A stretch of DNA of 64,000 nucleotides from Syncephalis fuscata (lineage: Eukaryota > Zoopagomycota > Zoopagomycetes > Zoopagales > Piptocephalidaceae). Below are positions 27,601 through 38,140 of the stretch, one piece after another. A model generated the notes under the pieces. The model was not told the DNA's origin. It saw only the letters and a list, made by a program, of their open reading frames with translations, and ran no database searches. The position numbers and the translations under genes were made by a program. The stretch is taken from NCBI GenBank assembly GCA_025786725.1, contig JAHLTZ010000045.1, positions 62,001 to 126,000 of the forward strand, in the 5' to 3' direction. How positions within the stretch are numbered: position 1 is the stretch's first letter; the number at the start of each line of letters is the position of its first letter.

Positions 27601-30600
27601 GCAACTTCAGCTTCACGCTGGACTTCTCGGTTCTCTTCAACGCTCCACCAAGTGAACACACGACGTACAAACAAGCGGCCATTGCGTACAACTACGCCAG
27701 CCTTTCAGCTGCTGCCTTAGCGGTCTCAGTCAGCTTGCTGTTAGACTTGGCTTCCACTTTAACTACTTCAACATTGGCACTTTGAAGATCATCGACAGCA
27801 ACTTCAGTTGTTTCTTCAATAGACTGACTAGTTTCACTGTCCCATCGTCGGAAAGTACGACGAATAAAGCGACGACCGTTGCGCTCAATAATTTTGCTTT
27901 CAGAAATGTTGGCAACTGCAGACGAAATATCTTCAGCATCTACTTCAATTTCTTTTTGCTCTTCAGCGCCGGTAACTTCGTTCCAGTAGGTAAATGTACG
28001 AATAACGTAACGACGACGGACACGAACAATAACAACGGCAGTAATAGTGGCTACTTCAGACTTGGCCAGTTCTAAATCATTGGCATCAATACACACTTCA
28101 CGTTCAACAATGCGTTGCTTAATCTGATCCCAAATACTGAATCGACGAACAATGTAACGACGTCCTTTACGCGTAATAACCGAGCCACGTAAAACTTCAG
28201 TCTGATCAGCGGCCTTATTAATGTCGTCTTCAGCCAGCTCAATCATAAAAGAGACCGATTGCCTTGCACGAGAATCCCAGAATCTCATGAACCGACGAAT
28301 AAACCGACGGCTTTGTCGAATAATTACAGAAGCCGATAGGCTAAGTACTTCAGTGTGTGCTGTCTGAAGATCTGAAGATTCTAAATAAATTTCTTCTTGT
28401 ACTGACTCATTAGTAGCGGCATTCCAACGAGTAAATTGGCGAACCAAGAATGTACGGCCATCATGGCTAATGGTTTGGAAGGTGCCTTCTTGTGCCAAGG
28501 CAGTCTCTTCAATGTCCTGAGCAGCAATCTCAAGCTCCTTTTGTACAAGCTGGCGAGTGCTATAGTAGTAGACTGTATAGATTCGCTTAACAAAGCGACG
28601 ACCATGATGAAAAACGACTATATCAGCCGGTGAGGCGTTCAACGTCTTGAAAGATTCCTCACAGCAACGAGTAAGTTCCTCAGCGTTAAGTTCCAGCTCT
28701 TCTTCTGTCAGCTCATTTGTTTCATCATTCCAACGGGCAAATACACGACGAACAAACTTGTGGCCATGACGGAAAATAATATAAGCACGGCATGTTGCCG
28801 CATGTTCTTTGGCTGAAGTTATATCATCAAGAGCCAGCTCAACTTCAATAGGAATGGCACGGTCCTTTGAAACACTCCAGCGCATAAATGTATAGCGAAT
28901 AAAACGTTCGTTATTGCGTAGAATAACATGTTCGTTGCTGTTAGAGTATAGCTCTTGACGAGCAAGGTCAAAGGCACTATTGACATCGTCCAAATCTAGT
29001 TCAATAATTTCCTGAACAATAGAGCGAGTTCGAACATCCCAGCGACGGAATACACGGCGAATAAAGCGGCGCTCGTTACGAACCATCACAACTATAGACG
29101 ATTGGTGAGCGTGAGCTGCAAATTCCAGCTGGTCGAGCGGTATCTCAGCTTCCTCGTGAGTAATCGTCTGGCTTTCGTGGTGCCAGCGACTAAAGACACG
29201 ACGAACAAATCGGCGGCCCGAACGAATAATAACTTGTGAGGTGTAAGTGCCAGCATAATTGCTCTTCCTGCGCAAGAGATCACCAGTATCGGCTACGTAG
29301 ATCTCACGGACTTCTTGGTGCTCTTGGCCACTTTCTTCGTTCCAGCGAAGAACCATTCGACGAACGTAGCGACGGCCCTGACGTGTGGACACAACATCAT
29401 CCTTACCAGATGTCTCATTGTCGGAGTCATCGTTGGCCTTATCCATAACATGTACCATGGTTAAATCTTCACGTTGTGCTTTCTCGTCCCATAAATAGAC
29501 ATAGCGCCGAATAAAACGAATATTACCACGAACAAGTACATTAACAGCAAATATAGGATTTAAAGCAATACTGCCGGCACGTTCTACATCGTCGACCAGA
29601 AGGTCAAATTCTTCAACAACTGGCTGACATTGCTTTCGACTCCAACGAGTAAAAGTATAGTGTCCAATGCGCTTGCCATTTTGTTCGGTGATTTTGATAC
29701 TCTCATGGTTGTTAATAGTAGCTGCGGCAGCTAGACGCAGTTCTTCTTCATCGAATTCAAATTCATGTTCATTCAAACGAGCTTGCTTGGTGAACCAGCA
29801 AGTAAAGAATCGGCGTACAAATCGACGCGACTGGCGAACAATAACAGCCGTTGGAATGTTGGCAATGGCAACATAAGCCTGTTGTAAGTCATCAATGGCT
29901 ACTTCGTTGCTTTCATCAACGGTCTTTTTGGCACGAGCATCCCATTTGCTAATAACATGCTTGTAAAAACGACGTCCATTATGGACAACAATATTGGCAC
30001 ACGAATTGTCGGTACATTCGCCAATAATGTTGGCCACATCATCGACAAACATCTCGCCAACTCGGCGGTTCTCACGTCCGGCAACAGAGTCCCAGAAGGT
30101 AAATACGCGTCGTAGATAGCGCCGGCGATGGTGTACAATCGACACAGCGGCCAGTGTAGAGATTTCAGTTTGTGCCTGGCAAAGATCTTCTGACGAAATT
30201 GTCAGCTCTCCCTGACCAATACGGAAAGATGGCTGTCCCAGTAAGTAAATTGGATGCGGACATAGCGGCGACCATTGCGAACAACAATGTTAGCGCCATC
30301 ACCGCTCAAAGCAATGCCAACAGCACGCTGTACATCGTTGGCCGACAGCTCAATTTCTTCGCGAGAGCTTGCATTAGATGTTTCGTCCCATCGAATAAAT
30401 ATACGACGAATTAAGCGATGGCCACTTCGAATAACAATACTTGCTGCAAGGTTGGATGCCTCGACATCAGCCAGCTTAACATCATCTTGCAACAATTCAG
30501 TATCCAAATAGGCAACAGCATTGGTCTGAACATCCCATAGTGTGTAAACACGATGCACGTAGCGTTGGCCAGCGTGGATTTTGATTGAAGTAGCGTCTTG

Positions 30601-31390
30601 AGGCTCACTAGCAGCTTGGGCAATATCTTCGGCCGCAACCTCGACCGGTTCCTGAATAGCAGAAGATGTATCAGCGCACCAGCGGCTAATGATACGACGA
30701 ATAAAACGACGGCCATTACGGACAATGACTTGGGAAGCGAAACGGGCTGCTTCGGCAATTGCAAGATCAACATCATCAACGGCCAATTCCATAACACTGC
30801 GGTCGCTCTTGGCAAGCTTCAAATTCCATTGCGAGATAGAATATTTGATAAAACGGCGATTCTTATGCGTGGTATTGATGCCAGAAGACTTGCACCAGCA
30901 CGACTAACCGCTTCAATAAGATCGTCGGCACTTAGTTCGAGCTCTCGAGTTTCAATACGAGCTCCCGAAGAGATGTAACAAGCGAAGGACCGGCGAATAA
31001 AGCGTCGGCCCGAACGTACAATAACACGACCCGTGTCTTTGCTGTCCTTATTGCTCATTATAGTAGTGGTCGAGGCAAGACCAGAAGCCAAAGAAGAGCC
31101 GGGTTCGACATCTCGGCTCTTGGACTTTTGAGGCTTGCCAAAGAACCAGGACTCAACTCGATGAACAGCAGTAGCTACCCCTTCGACGGCATCGTGAGCA
31201 ACATGACTAATAATGTTCTCTGAAGCTTGTTCTTCAGTTACTGGCGTCTTTTCTTCTTGACGAGACGATGGCTGCGATGGCAAAGGCTTAGTGCTGCTTC
31301 TGGTTGTGACGGCGGCTGTTGTGGTAGTACTGACATGCGTTTTGATGATGATGACGCAGCAGAAGCCGGGGCCGGTTTGGCTTCTATTTC
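3698..31390 (-). CDS. Giant tandem-repeat protein (at least ~9,200 residues)
   Basis: The product is not recognised. The last exon (3698-8167, in frame) joins the upstream exon through a 58-nt GT-AG intron (8168-8225). From the N-terminus it shows: a Ser/Lys-rich start; diverged single repeats (about 31000-27700); the 1,773-bp higher-order array (about 27690-11125); more diverged repeats (10900-9200); an acidic and Lys/Arg-rich block (about 9150-8500); an Ala/Thr-rich tail; then, in the last exon, a different repeat family. The main domain is about 45-60 residues with core G-R-x-F-[VI]-R-R-x-[FI]-T-x-W followed by acidic [VI]-E-[VIL] strands. The last-exon domain has core D-G-G-x-L-x-I-R-T-V and R-I-T-K-Y-[FY]-T-K-x-L-N-G. 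Frame breaks occur near 13460, 19366, 19893, 21682, 21930/21936, 25636, 25740, 27705, 30225, 30880 and 31240-31390. They are best read as base-call errors, but a pseudogene is not excluded. No signal peptide is seen in this part. Confidence 0.75.
4260..5040 (-). repeat. Coding tandem repeat, 261-bp unit, 3 copies
   Basis: An 87-residue unit (one D-G-G-H-L-T-I-R-T-V ... T-K-Y-F-T-K-N-L-N-G domain plus an Ala-rich linker) recurs at a 261-bp spacing in the last exon of the giant gene. It is the same domain family as the 705-bp array but is amplified with a different register and unit length, so the two arrays arose in separate expansions. Confidence 0.9.
5260..7790 (-). repeat. Coding tandem repeat, 705-bp unit, ~3.6 copies
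   Basis: Inside the last exon of the giant gene, identical landmarks recur at 5751, 6456 and 7161, a period of 705 bp or 235 residues. Each unit contains two T-K-Y-[FY]-T-K-x-L-N-G domains and a Gly/Ala/Ser-rich spacer. The copies are nearly identical in DNA. A fourth, partial copy lies on the low-coordinate side and ends near 5260, where the sequence changes to GAAANTAVGVQDF. Confidence 0.95.
11125..27690 (-). repeat. Coding higher-order tandem repeat, 1,773-bp unit, ~9.3 copies
   Basis: Landmarks recur at about 1,773-bp spacing (for example 12240, 14012, 15785, 17558, 19325, 21098, 22868, 24641 and 26412). Each unit encodes 591 residues made of ten G-R-x-F-V-R-R domains arranged as five A-B pairs, with an Ala/Thr/Val-rich linker after most B domains. 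Neighbouring copies differ by only a few bases. One copy lacks 6 bp near 18018 (one Ala-Glu pair). Shifts of 1-3 bp in spacing coincide with the frame breaks. The unit length is a multiple of three, so copy-number change keeps the reading frame. Copy number in the assembly may be collapsed or expanded. Confidence 0.95.
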
Positions 31391-32932
31391 AGTAGAGCCC
31401 TTCTTGGATTTCTTCGACTTGCTGCTACTGCCCCAAAGACGGCTAAAAAACCCGGACTTTTTATCATCGTCAGAGTCGGTCGAAAGCGGATAGGCAATAA
31501 CATCTGTAGATACAACTGGGGCGTAGAGCTGCTCCTGAGCGGCGCAATTCAAATCAAGCCAGGAAAAATCAGAATCATAAGTAGTGTGAGATTTGGTGGG
31601 TACAGCACTGCTTCGACGAACGTAGCCATCATCAGACTGAGCACTAAGTGTGCGCCGGAAACGGGCGGGCTGCGAAGCTTCCCATTGACTAAACGCCGTA
31701 AGTAGACCATCCACACATTCCCTCACCTGAGGAGTGCTAGCAATATCGGAAAAGCTTTCACTCGGCGTGACGGCTCCAGAGCGACGGGTTTCGGCAACAT
31801 TACGCAAGGCAGTAGCAATATCAAATTCAGTAAGTCCACGATGGCCTGGACGATGGCGATTACGTAGAGATTGCTCTGTTTCGTACACATTAATGTCTTT
31901 GCTAGCCAATAATTCATCGGACTCGTGCAGGGTGGCGAGCGTGCCGTCACTCTGGATAGCCAGGCCAGCAGCAGATTTGGCAGTCATTTCTTGAGAGATT
32001 TCAGTCGTTGAGCGACACTGATTTTCTGACGACATTTGAACAGTGGCCGTTTCACGAATAGTAAAAAGATCACAAGACGAAGGCAGCCAGCGTAGAAGCC
32101 ACAAATAGTAAATAGCAAAGAAGAACGGTCCTGCCTGCGAGGTAATATGGGCCGAAAATGAAAGCATATTACTTGCATCATCAGTGCCGAAAAGAGCAAC
32201 TGTAATATTATGTGATGCATACCAGCCTACCACTGCGGCGTAGACCAAAGAAAATACAGATAGGCGAAGCTTGAAACGCTTAAGCACAGAATCATTGGCC
32301 TTAACGGCTGTAATTGTGCTAGCGTTTGAATAGATAGTAGTAAAATTACGTAAAGCGGGAATGGTGACCACAAGCCAGGCCGTCATGGAAAGAGCGCCAA
32401 TGACTGCGTGAATTGGACGTTCTGCCGATGGCTCTGGGCGACAAGCGACAGCACGACCTTGGCTATCCAATACAAGTGTCTGCCACCAGTCACGGGTCAT
32501 CCATAAAAATCCAGTAGAAGCCACACAACCAGCAACCCAAAGAGATGAAAGCAACGCGCCACGGCCACTTAGCATTGGACGAGCTGAAGTAGCTTGTGTA
32601 GCGTAACGCTGCGAATACGCAGCCAGAGCACCTGTATAGGCCATGCTAGCCATGCGAAGAATAAGCCGAGTTCCATGATTGTTGCGGCACGTATCCACAG
32701 TAAGATTGGATGCATTATTGCTAACTGAAGCGTAGAGAGCCCGGAGCTCATCCAGCTCACCCAGTAAAGTGGATGCGGCACATGCGAGATCAATCAATAC
32801 GGCAACAGATACAAGACGCACAATTAAATGTTCACGCTTGCGCCACAGTAAAGTTAGACTGTAGGACAAGCCAACAATGGCGCATGCTTGTAGTCCAAGC
32901 AATGCAACCGAGAAATCAGGTGAGAACCACAT
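31238..32932 (-). CDS. Seven-transmembrane (GPCR-like) protein, possibly the N-terminus of the giant protein
   Basis: This 564-residue frame starts at ATG 32932. Seven hydrophobic segments can be seen at about residues 8-28, 35-57, 90-110, 128-147, 175-200, 226-250 and 268-290. A long Ser/Thr-rich, presumably cytoplasmic tail follows. NAS and NLT sequons lie between segments 2 and 3. The arrangement fits a GPCR-like receptor, but I do not recognise the family. The frame closes at 31238 in a Lys/Arg-rich stretch. The next frame, which leads into the giant repeats, overlaps it and has no clear ATG, and a stop in that frame near 31390 limits how far upstream it can begin. One base change between 31240 and 31390 would fuse the two. 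The tail motif KSGFFSRLWG recurs as KSGFFSKLFG inside the repeat protein (about 11030), supporting common origin or fusion. Two separate genes remain possible. Confidence 0.65.
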   Translation of the reverse strand: MWFSPDFSVALLGLQACAIVGLSYSLTLLWRKREHLIVRLVSVAVLIDLACAASTLLGELDELRALYASVSNNASNLTVDTCRNNHGTRLILRMASMAYTGALAAYSQRYATQATSARPMLSGRGALLSSLWVAGCVASTGFLWMTRDWWQTLVLDSQGRAVACRPEPSAERPIHAVIGALSMTAWLVVTIPALRNFTTIYSNASTITAVKANDSVLKRFKLRLSVFSLVYAAVVGWYASHNITVALFGTDDASNMLSFSAHITSQAGPFFFAIYYLWLLRWLPSSCDLFTIRETATVQMSSENQCRSTTEISQEMTAKSAAGLAIQSDGTLATLHESDELLASKDINVYETEQSLRNRHRPGHRGLTEFDIATALRNVAETRRSGAVTPSESFSDIASTPQVRECVDGLLTAFSQWEASQPARFRRTLSAQSDDGYVRRSSAVPTKSHTTYDSDFSWLDLNCAAQEQLYAPVVSTDVIAYPLSTDSDDDKKSGFFSRLWGSSSKSKKSKKGSTEIEAKPAPASAASSSSKRMSVLPQQPPSQPEAALSLCHRSHRLVKKKRRQ

Positions 32933-35900
32933 ATTATGTAGTACTTTGCCTGACTAAAACGATAAACCGAGAATCACACAACTTGCTACAAATGTTTGCA
33001 AGTATCAGTAATCAGCGTATAAAGTATTCACAATTAAAAAGATTGGCAAATAGTGCAAGCAAATGATAGTAATTAACAATTGTAATACTACTATCGATTT
33101 GGTTACTTTTAAGTTCAAAAGAAACGCACCTTTTTACAAAATAGAAATACCGACAAATGTCGTGATAACTATTTGTAGAAAGTAAATAGAAATTACTTCA
33201 AAATATAATTTAGCTATTTAATAAAGCTATATTATAAATTTCGGCAATAGTTGACGAATAAACACGAATAAAAACGCTTTTTTTTAAGGCGTTGGACACC
33301 AAACGACAATGGTCAGCGCCAAAAACAACCACTAATTTTTTATAACGTAAACGAACCAACGTTGTATTTACGTTGTCGAAATATAGACCCACCAATAAAA
33401 CACGAGTAAAAATGAATATATACTAACGCACCCACACACAAATCAGCACAAACCAACACAAAGATACGCGTGAACGCGTAATAATCACAATAATTGCAAA
33501 AGCTAATTAATGGCGGGGATTGAATGATTGGTCACACAATAAATATGACGTAGCAAATTTAAACCCCGACACCAATACACGAAAAGCAGCTATTTAGTAA
33601 AGAATAATTTGTAAAATAGACGAAACAAACCGGCAATTTAATAAAACGCCAGCGTCTACAGCTTATTTACAAATAAACCGATACTGAATAAACTGCAATA
33701 AACACGCAAATCCGCTATAATTATGTCGTTGAGATAGAGTGAGAGCTGACTACTTGTTCAGCAAGTAGACACAGTTTGCACTTCACCTTTCTAGGCGTGC
33801 GCCAAACTACTTGCACTCTTGCAAGAAACACGTTGATATACCAGTTATAAGGTGCACTAATATGCACACAAATTGAAAATACACGTAAGTATTGATAATG
33901 CACAATAGCAAGAAAGTGCAGTAAACGTGTAGTAAGTTGGAATAACGGGAAAGAATATGTTGCAAGCACGTAGCGTCAACAACAAGAACAAGAGCGGCGA
34001 CAAGAGAAAAAAAGGCCTACAACTGCGAGAACGTACCCACTTTGTGCGCAAGCGCGTGTGTAACATCGACTTTTGTTAGGCAGGTCGGCTATCTGTATCT
34101 GTCTGTGTGTTCGCCACTAATACCGAAGATGGTGACGAACGTGCCGAGCCTTTACTGGCTGGCCTTCAATGTCGTCAGCAGTCTATGGCGCTAAGCAGTG
34201 TGTCCATTGCAACATCCTGGCCTGCAGCAGTAGGCGCATATGCCAGCAGTGGCATTCATTTTTGCTTTTTCTTCACTTTTTGCACCGCTATTGCCGATAG
34301 ATTTCTATTTCAGGTGGCAATAGCTATTTTTACAACTTGAACTGCCAGTTTAGACATCAATGGGCCAATAGTTGCCTAATCAAAAGTTTTATTTTCACTT
34401 TTTTCTTTTAACACTGCAAGATGCCGCGACAAAAAGACACACCAGCAAAGGATGATCTTTGTCGGGTGGAGATGGACATTCTCATGATAAAAAGACGTGG
34501 CAGCCAAAAACGACACTTCTAAAACATGTGTGTACCCATATGCATTCGATAGGTGGTCTATTTTGCCATTTCTATCCTATTGGGGCTGAACAGCTATGTG
34601 ACGTGGCAAGCGCTGCGCTATTGTTTCGAAATGGTGCCATTTCAGCCTACAGCATGCAATGGGATAGGTGTTTAACTGCATGTATAGGCCTAAACTAAAC
34701 TGATGGCTAGCTGCTACTTGAAATAATGGCACGGATGCACGTGTTGGCCGATGACGTGTATAGTTGTTCCCAATTGGCATGGCAATGGCCTTTTTTGAAC
34801 AACGCAAGCTCATTTGTGTCCAGTGTGAAGTGTGCCGCTATCGACACCACTTATCAGCAATTAACGTACTAACCATCAAAAGCATTAGTAAGTGCTATTA
34901 TTGTCTGTTTGTTGCTGTTACAGATAGTATTTAATGGCATAATCTGGTAATAACGTGTACGGATAGTAGTGCAAAGTAAAACAGATGAACAAATAATTGA
35001 AAAAATTCGTATGATTATTTTCGAATGCAAGCATTGTTAAGGCAAATATCAACTACCACAAGACCAACTATTTTACTTAGTGTGATACTATTATAACGTA
35101 TTTATGCCACATTTTAGTTGAATTGTACTTTGACTCCCACATTATGAGTCCCCAAAGCAAAACTCGTTTCAATGGAAGTCAGCGCTGTTATGCATAACAA
35201 ACATAGTTACAATGTTTTCATTTAACTACTTGCAATTCACGAGGCCTGTTGTTGTTGTTGTTGGCCATGTGTAGAAAGATTGATTGAATGTTAATAAAAA
35301 CCATATGATTGCGATTCCACGTCGTTTCCTATTACTTCTGTCGCTTGTTTGTCATACTGCACATCAACTATTACGTGATCTGCTCCTTTTCTATCTTATC
35401 TCAGTTCAATTGCGCCACACTTGCTTATTGTAATCACAATATTTAATCCTAATAATTTCCGGTTCTTTTATACTTGCAGATCATTTTTGACAAAGCTATT
35501 TAACAATCCAGTATAAAAAGCCTTTTATTTTGTTTAACGTTGTTACAATTAAATTAATATTGTAACATGCATAATACTACATTTACTAATAAACAGTAGT
35601 GAGTATGTAACAAATAGCCATTCGTTACGGAGAATAAACGTATAAAATATTTATGCATTTTCCCACGATACTTTAAGCTTTGTCCGGGATTAATTCAAAG
35701 TTTATTTTAGTAAAAATGCAATTCTTTCTTTTTACTTCACGTATAATTTACACTATCACAAATTGCATCTGGTGCTATTGGACTTTGAAGTTCATAGCTC
35801 TAAAATGGGTGCAAATGACAAAGAAAAGTAATTAAATAAAAGAAAGATCAAGGTTAATATAATTATTATAAAAGTCGTTTATTAAATAGCCACTTTCCTA

Positions 35901-36465
35901 TAGCCAATCTGACTAAATAAATGGCATTTAAACAATTAATAGCATAATGACAATATATATATATATATTAAAGCAATAATAAATATAACTAATTAAACAA
36001 TTAATAGAATAATGAACTGACAAATAAACAAACAATTATTAACTAAGTAGTTAAATAAAATGATTTAATGAATTGGTGGAGAAATAGTGGAAAAAGGTAG
36101 AAGCACAAAGCAAAATAGCTTTATTTATTTAATATGTGTCAGGCATATTCGATTCATATACAGCACATTGGATACCACACAGCTGCATTACATGAATTAT
36201 TAAACAGTATTTGGTATAAATAGATAGCATATGGTTATTAGCGGTAATAGAAAAAACAAAATGAATATAATGGTTAAGACATTGGTAGAGGGAAAACTTG
36301 TATAGACTAAAGCAGATGCACGCGGTGGGTTTATTACTATTGCAACTGCTGAGATTTTGACACTATAAAAAGACTAGATCAAGCTAGCAATTGTTTACAA
36401 AGATGAATGGTAGTCTAAAGTGCTGCTGTACTGTTTCGTTGCACTCAATCCTATGTGTAGAGGCA
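32933..36465. other. Gene-poor region upstream of the giant locus
   Basis: About 3.5 kb with no gene I can support. It should contain the promoter of the minus-strand giant locus just above 32932. Short frames near 34107-34340 and 34459-34698 (+) have no usable start or homology that I recognise. The region holds a dispersed-repeat copy at 35248-35333 and a second short match at about 35125-35150 to sequence near 45172. Confidence 0.6.
35248..35333 (+). repeat. Dispersed repeat module R4, copy 1
   Basis: The sequence around GGCCATGTGTAGAAAG and the following TTAATAAAAACCAT closely matches the reverse complement of 45692-45772. Identity is roughly 85% by eye over about 75 bp. No coding potential is seen. 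Confidence 0.65.
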
Positions 36466-36839
36466 CTACAAATGAGCAGGCATAATGGCTGATCCGGTTG
36501 CAACCCCAACGGCCGTGGAGCGCTGCCACGTGTAGCCTTGGAAAATCGGTGATCGATGAGCCGCACTAAACACTTGTTGATGATAGTGCGCCTCGATTTC
36601 TGGTGATGGATACGCGTTCTTTAATGGAACAATAGCCATACGCGAGGCAAAGAAAGCTGGATGGAACCGAGCTGGGTCGGCTTCTGTGGTATAAAGAATA
36701 ATACTCGTCATTAGCTATAACCAACTAACGCGAGACTGCGCAATGACTATACGTCATCAGCAGCTGTCCAGGTAGACAGGCACTTGCCTTGACGCAATAT
36801 AGGCGAAAGTAATTCCGAAGCATTGCTAAATAACGACAT
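36466..36839 (-). CDS. Small spliced protein, 89 residues, unknown
   Basis: Exon 1 (36788-36839) starts at ATG with MSLFSNASELLSPILRQ. Exon 2 (36466-36683) continues in frame with EADPARFHPAFFASRM and ends at TAG. The two exons total 270 nt, an exact multiple of three. The 104-nt intron would use the GC donor consensus AG|GCAAGT and a clean ACCACAG acceptor. GC content is higher than the surrounding AT-rich DNA, which argues for a real gene. A start at ATG 36711 without splicing would give 81 residues. The size and composition would suit a small organellar subunit, but I recognise no family. Confidence 0.45.
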
Positions 36840-37194
36840 ACTGAGAATGGGAAATGGTAAAACGATTAGAGTAGAATGAAAGAAAAGAAAAAGGCTACGG
36901 TGATGTAATTGCTACATATTTCCGAGCATCATTGTAATGAAAACCACGCGGTTATGCACAACGATTATAATGGTTTTTAATAAAATTATTATAAATCAAT
37001 TGCTTTTTACGTAAAAATTCAACCCATTGTTAGCAATACGTTTGGTAATATGTATTATCCGGTTATTTTCAATTCTTTACAACAAAAAATAACACTAAAC
37101 GATTCCTAATATTTTTTAAAACACAAAGAAGCACTTATATTAACTACATGATTTACATTTAAAATAGAGAATTGCTACTGTTGATTAATTAGAA

Positions 37195-37430
37195 AGCTAT
37201 TATACTTTGAGTCTCTAGCTTCAAACTGGGAACAAAAAGCTTCATAACTCAAATAAACCGTCAATCAACTTTTAATACTGAAAAGTGTTATTTGTTGAAG
37301 CAGTGTCACATCAACTCCGATTGAATTAGTTGAAGTTGAGCCAGTCCACACTATTTCAATACTCTATATCAGTGTTAATAAATGTTATAACATTTCGTGT
37401 TGCTTACAATAAAACATAATAAATAGATAA
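37195..37430 (+). repeat. Dispersed repeat module R1, copy 1
   Basis: This matches 44590-44830 in the same orientation. Shared landmarks are AATAAACCGTCAATCA, ACATCAACTCC, and TATCAGTGTTAATAAATGTT followed by a TTACAATA stretch. The copies are diverged, with small indels. Non-coding. Confidence 0.7.
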
Positions 37431-37489
37431 ATTATATTAATATGCTAATCCATATTATTGTTACTTTAAAGTATTCAAAGCATTATAAT

Positions 37490-38140
37490 TGATACTTAAT
37501 GTCATTCACCATCCAGTTCCATGTTCAATAGATTAAATGTTATTAAAAATAGGTATTTGATCACCAAATCATATTAAATATTAATAAATTCAACTCAATC
37601 GTATAATAATGCAGTTTATTTAACTCAATTAACAAGTATTAAAATTAAAAGCTAAAAATGAAATGGTACACAGCATACATGTATATATATTGGTGCAACA
37701 ATACTAACACATCAAATAGAACAATTAACTAAATAATTATTGATATCATTGCTAAAGAGTGTAAGTTGTATTGAGATGTTTAAAATAACAGTTACTGATA
37801 AAATGTTATTTTACATTTTGTTTTATGGAAATGATAATGGACAACAATATTACGTTAATGTTTATTGTGAACGATGATTTAAACACAACCCAATTTAATT
37901 AAATCATTAGATTAATTGCGTAAAAAGATTTGCTGCTCTGAAGGATCAAAGTAGATGTTCACTTTTAATTAGTATCGTACAACACATAATAATGTGCAAT
38001 TTACTAACATTTAGTATGATCTAGTGATCAAATGACTACATTTAATACTATTCATACATTTAAATTGCGCATTTATTCTATTGAACATGGAACTGGATGA
38101 TAAATGGCATTAGTTATCAAAATATAATACCTCAAATACT
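37490..38140. repeat. MITE-like element with inverted arms, copy 2
   Basis: The left arm (about 37495-37590, ATTCACCATCCAGTTCCATG) is the reverse complement of the right arm (about 38025-38130, CATGGAACTGGATGATAAAT). The arms resemble those of the element at 2450-3200. The interior contains module R2. Confidence 0.6.
37780..37965 (+). repeat. Dispersed repeat module R2, copy 1
   Basis: This matches 45825-46010 and 47055-47235 in the same orientation. Landmarks are ATGTTTAAAATA, TTTTATGGAAATGATAATG, AATGTTTATTGT and GATTTGCTGC. Non-coding and degenerate. Confidence 0.7.

Noticed and set aside
34107-34700. Short plus-strand frames, including one reading SGGDGHSHDKKTWQPK near 34460
   Set aside because: The Gly/His-rich start vaguely recalls small complex I subunits, but there is no usable ATG in that frame, no continuation and no clear splice partner.
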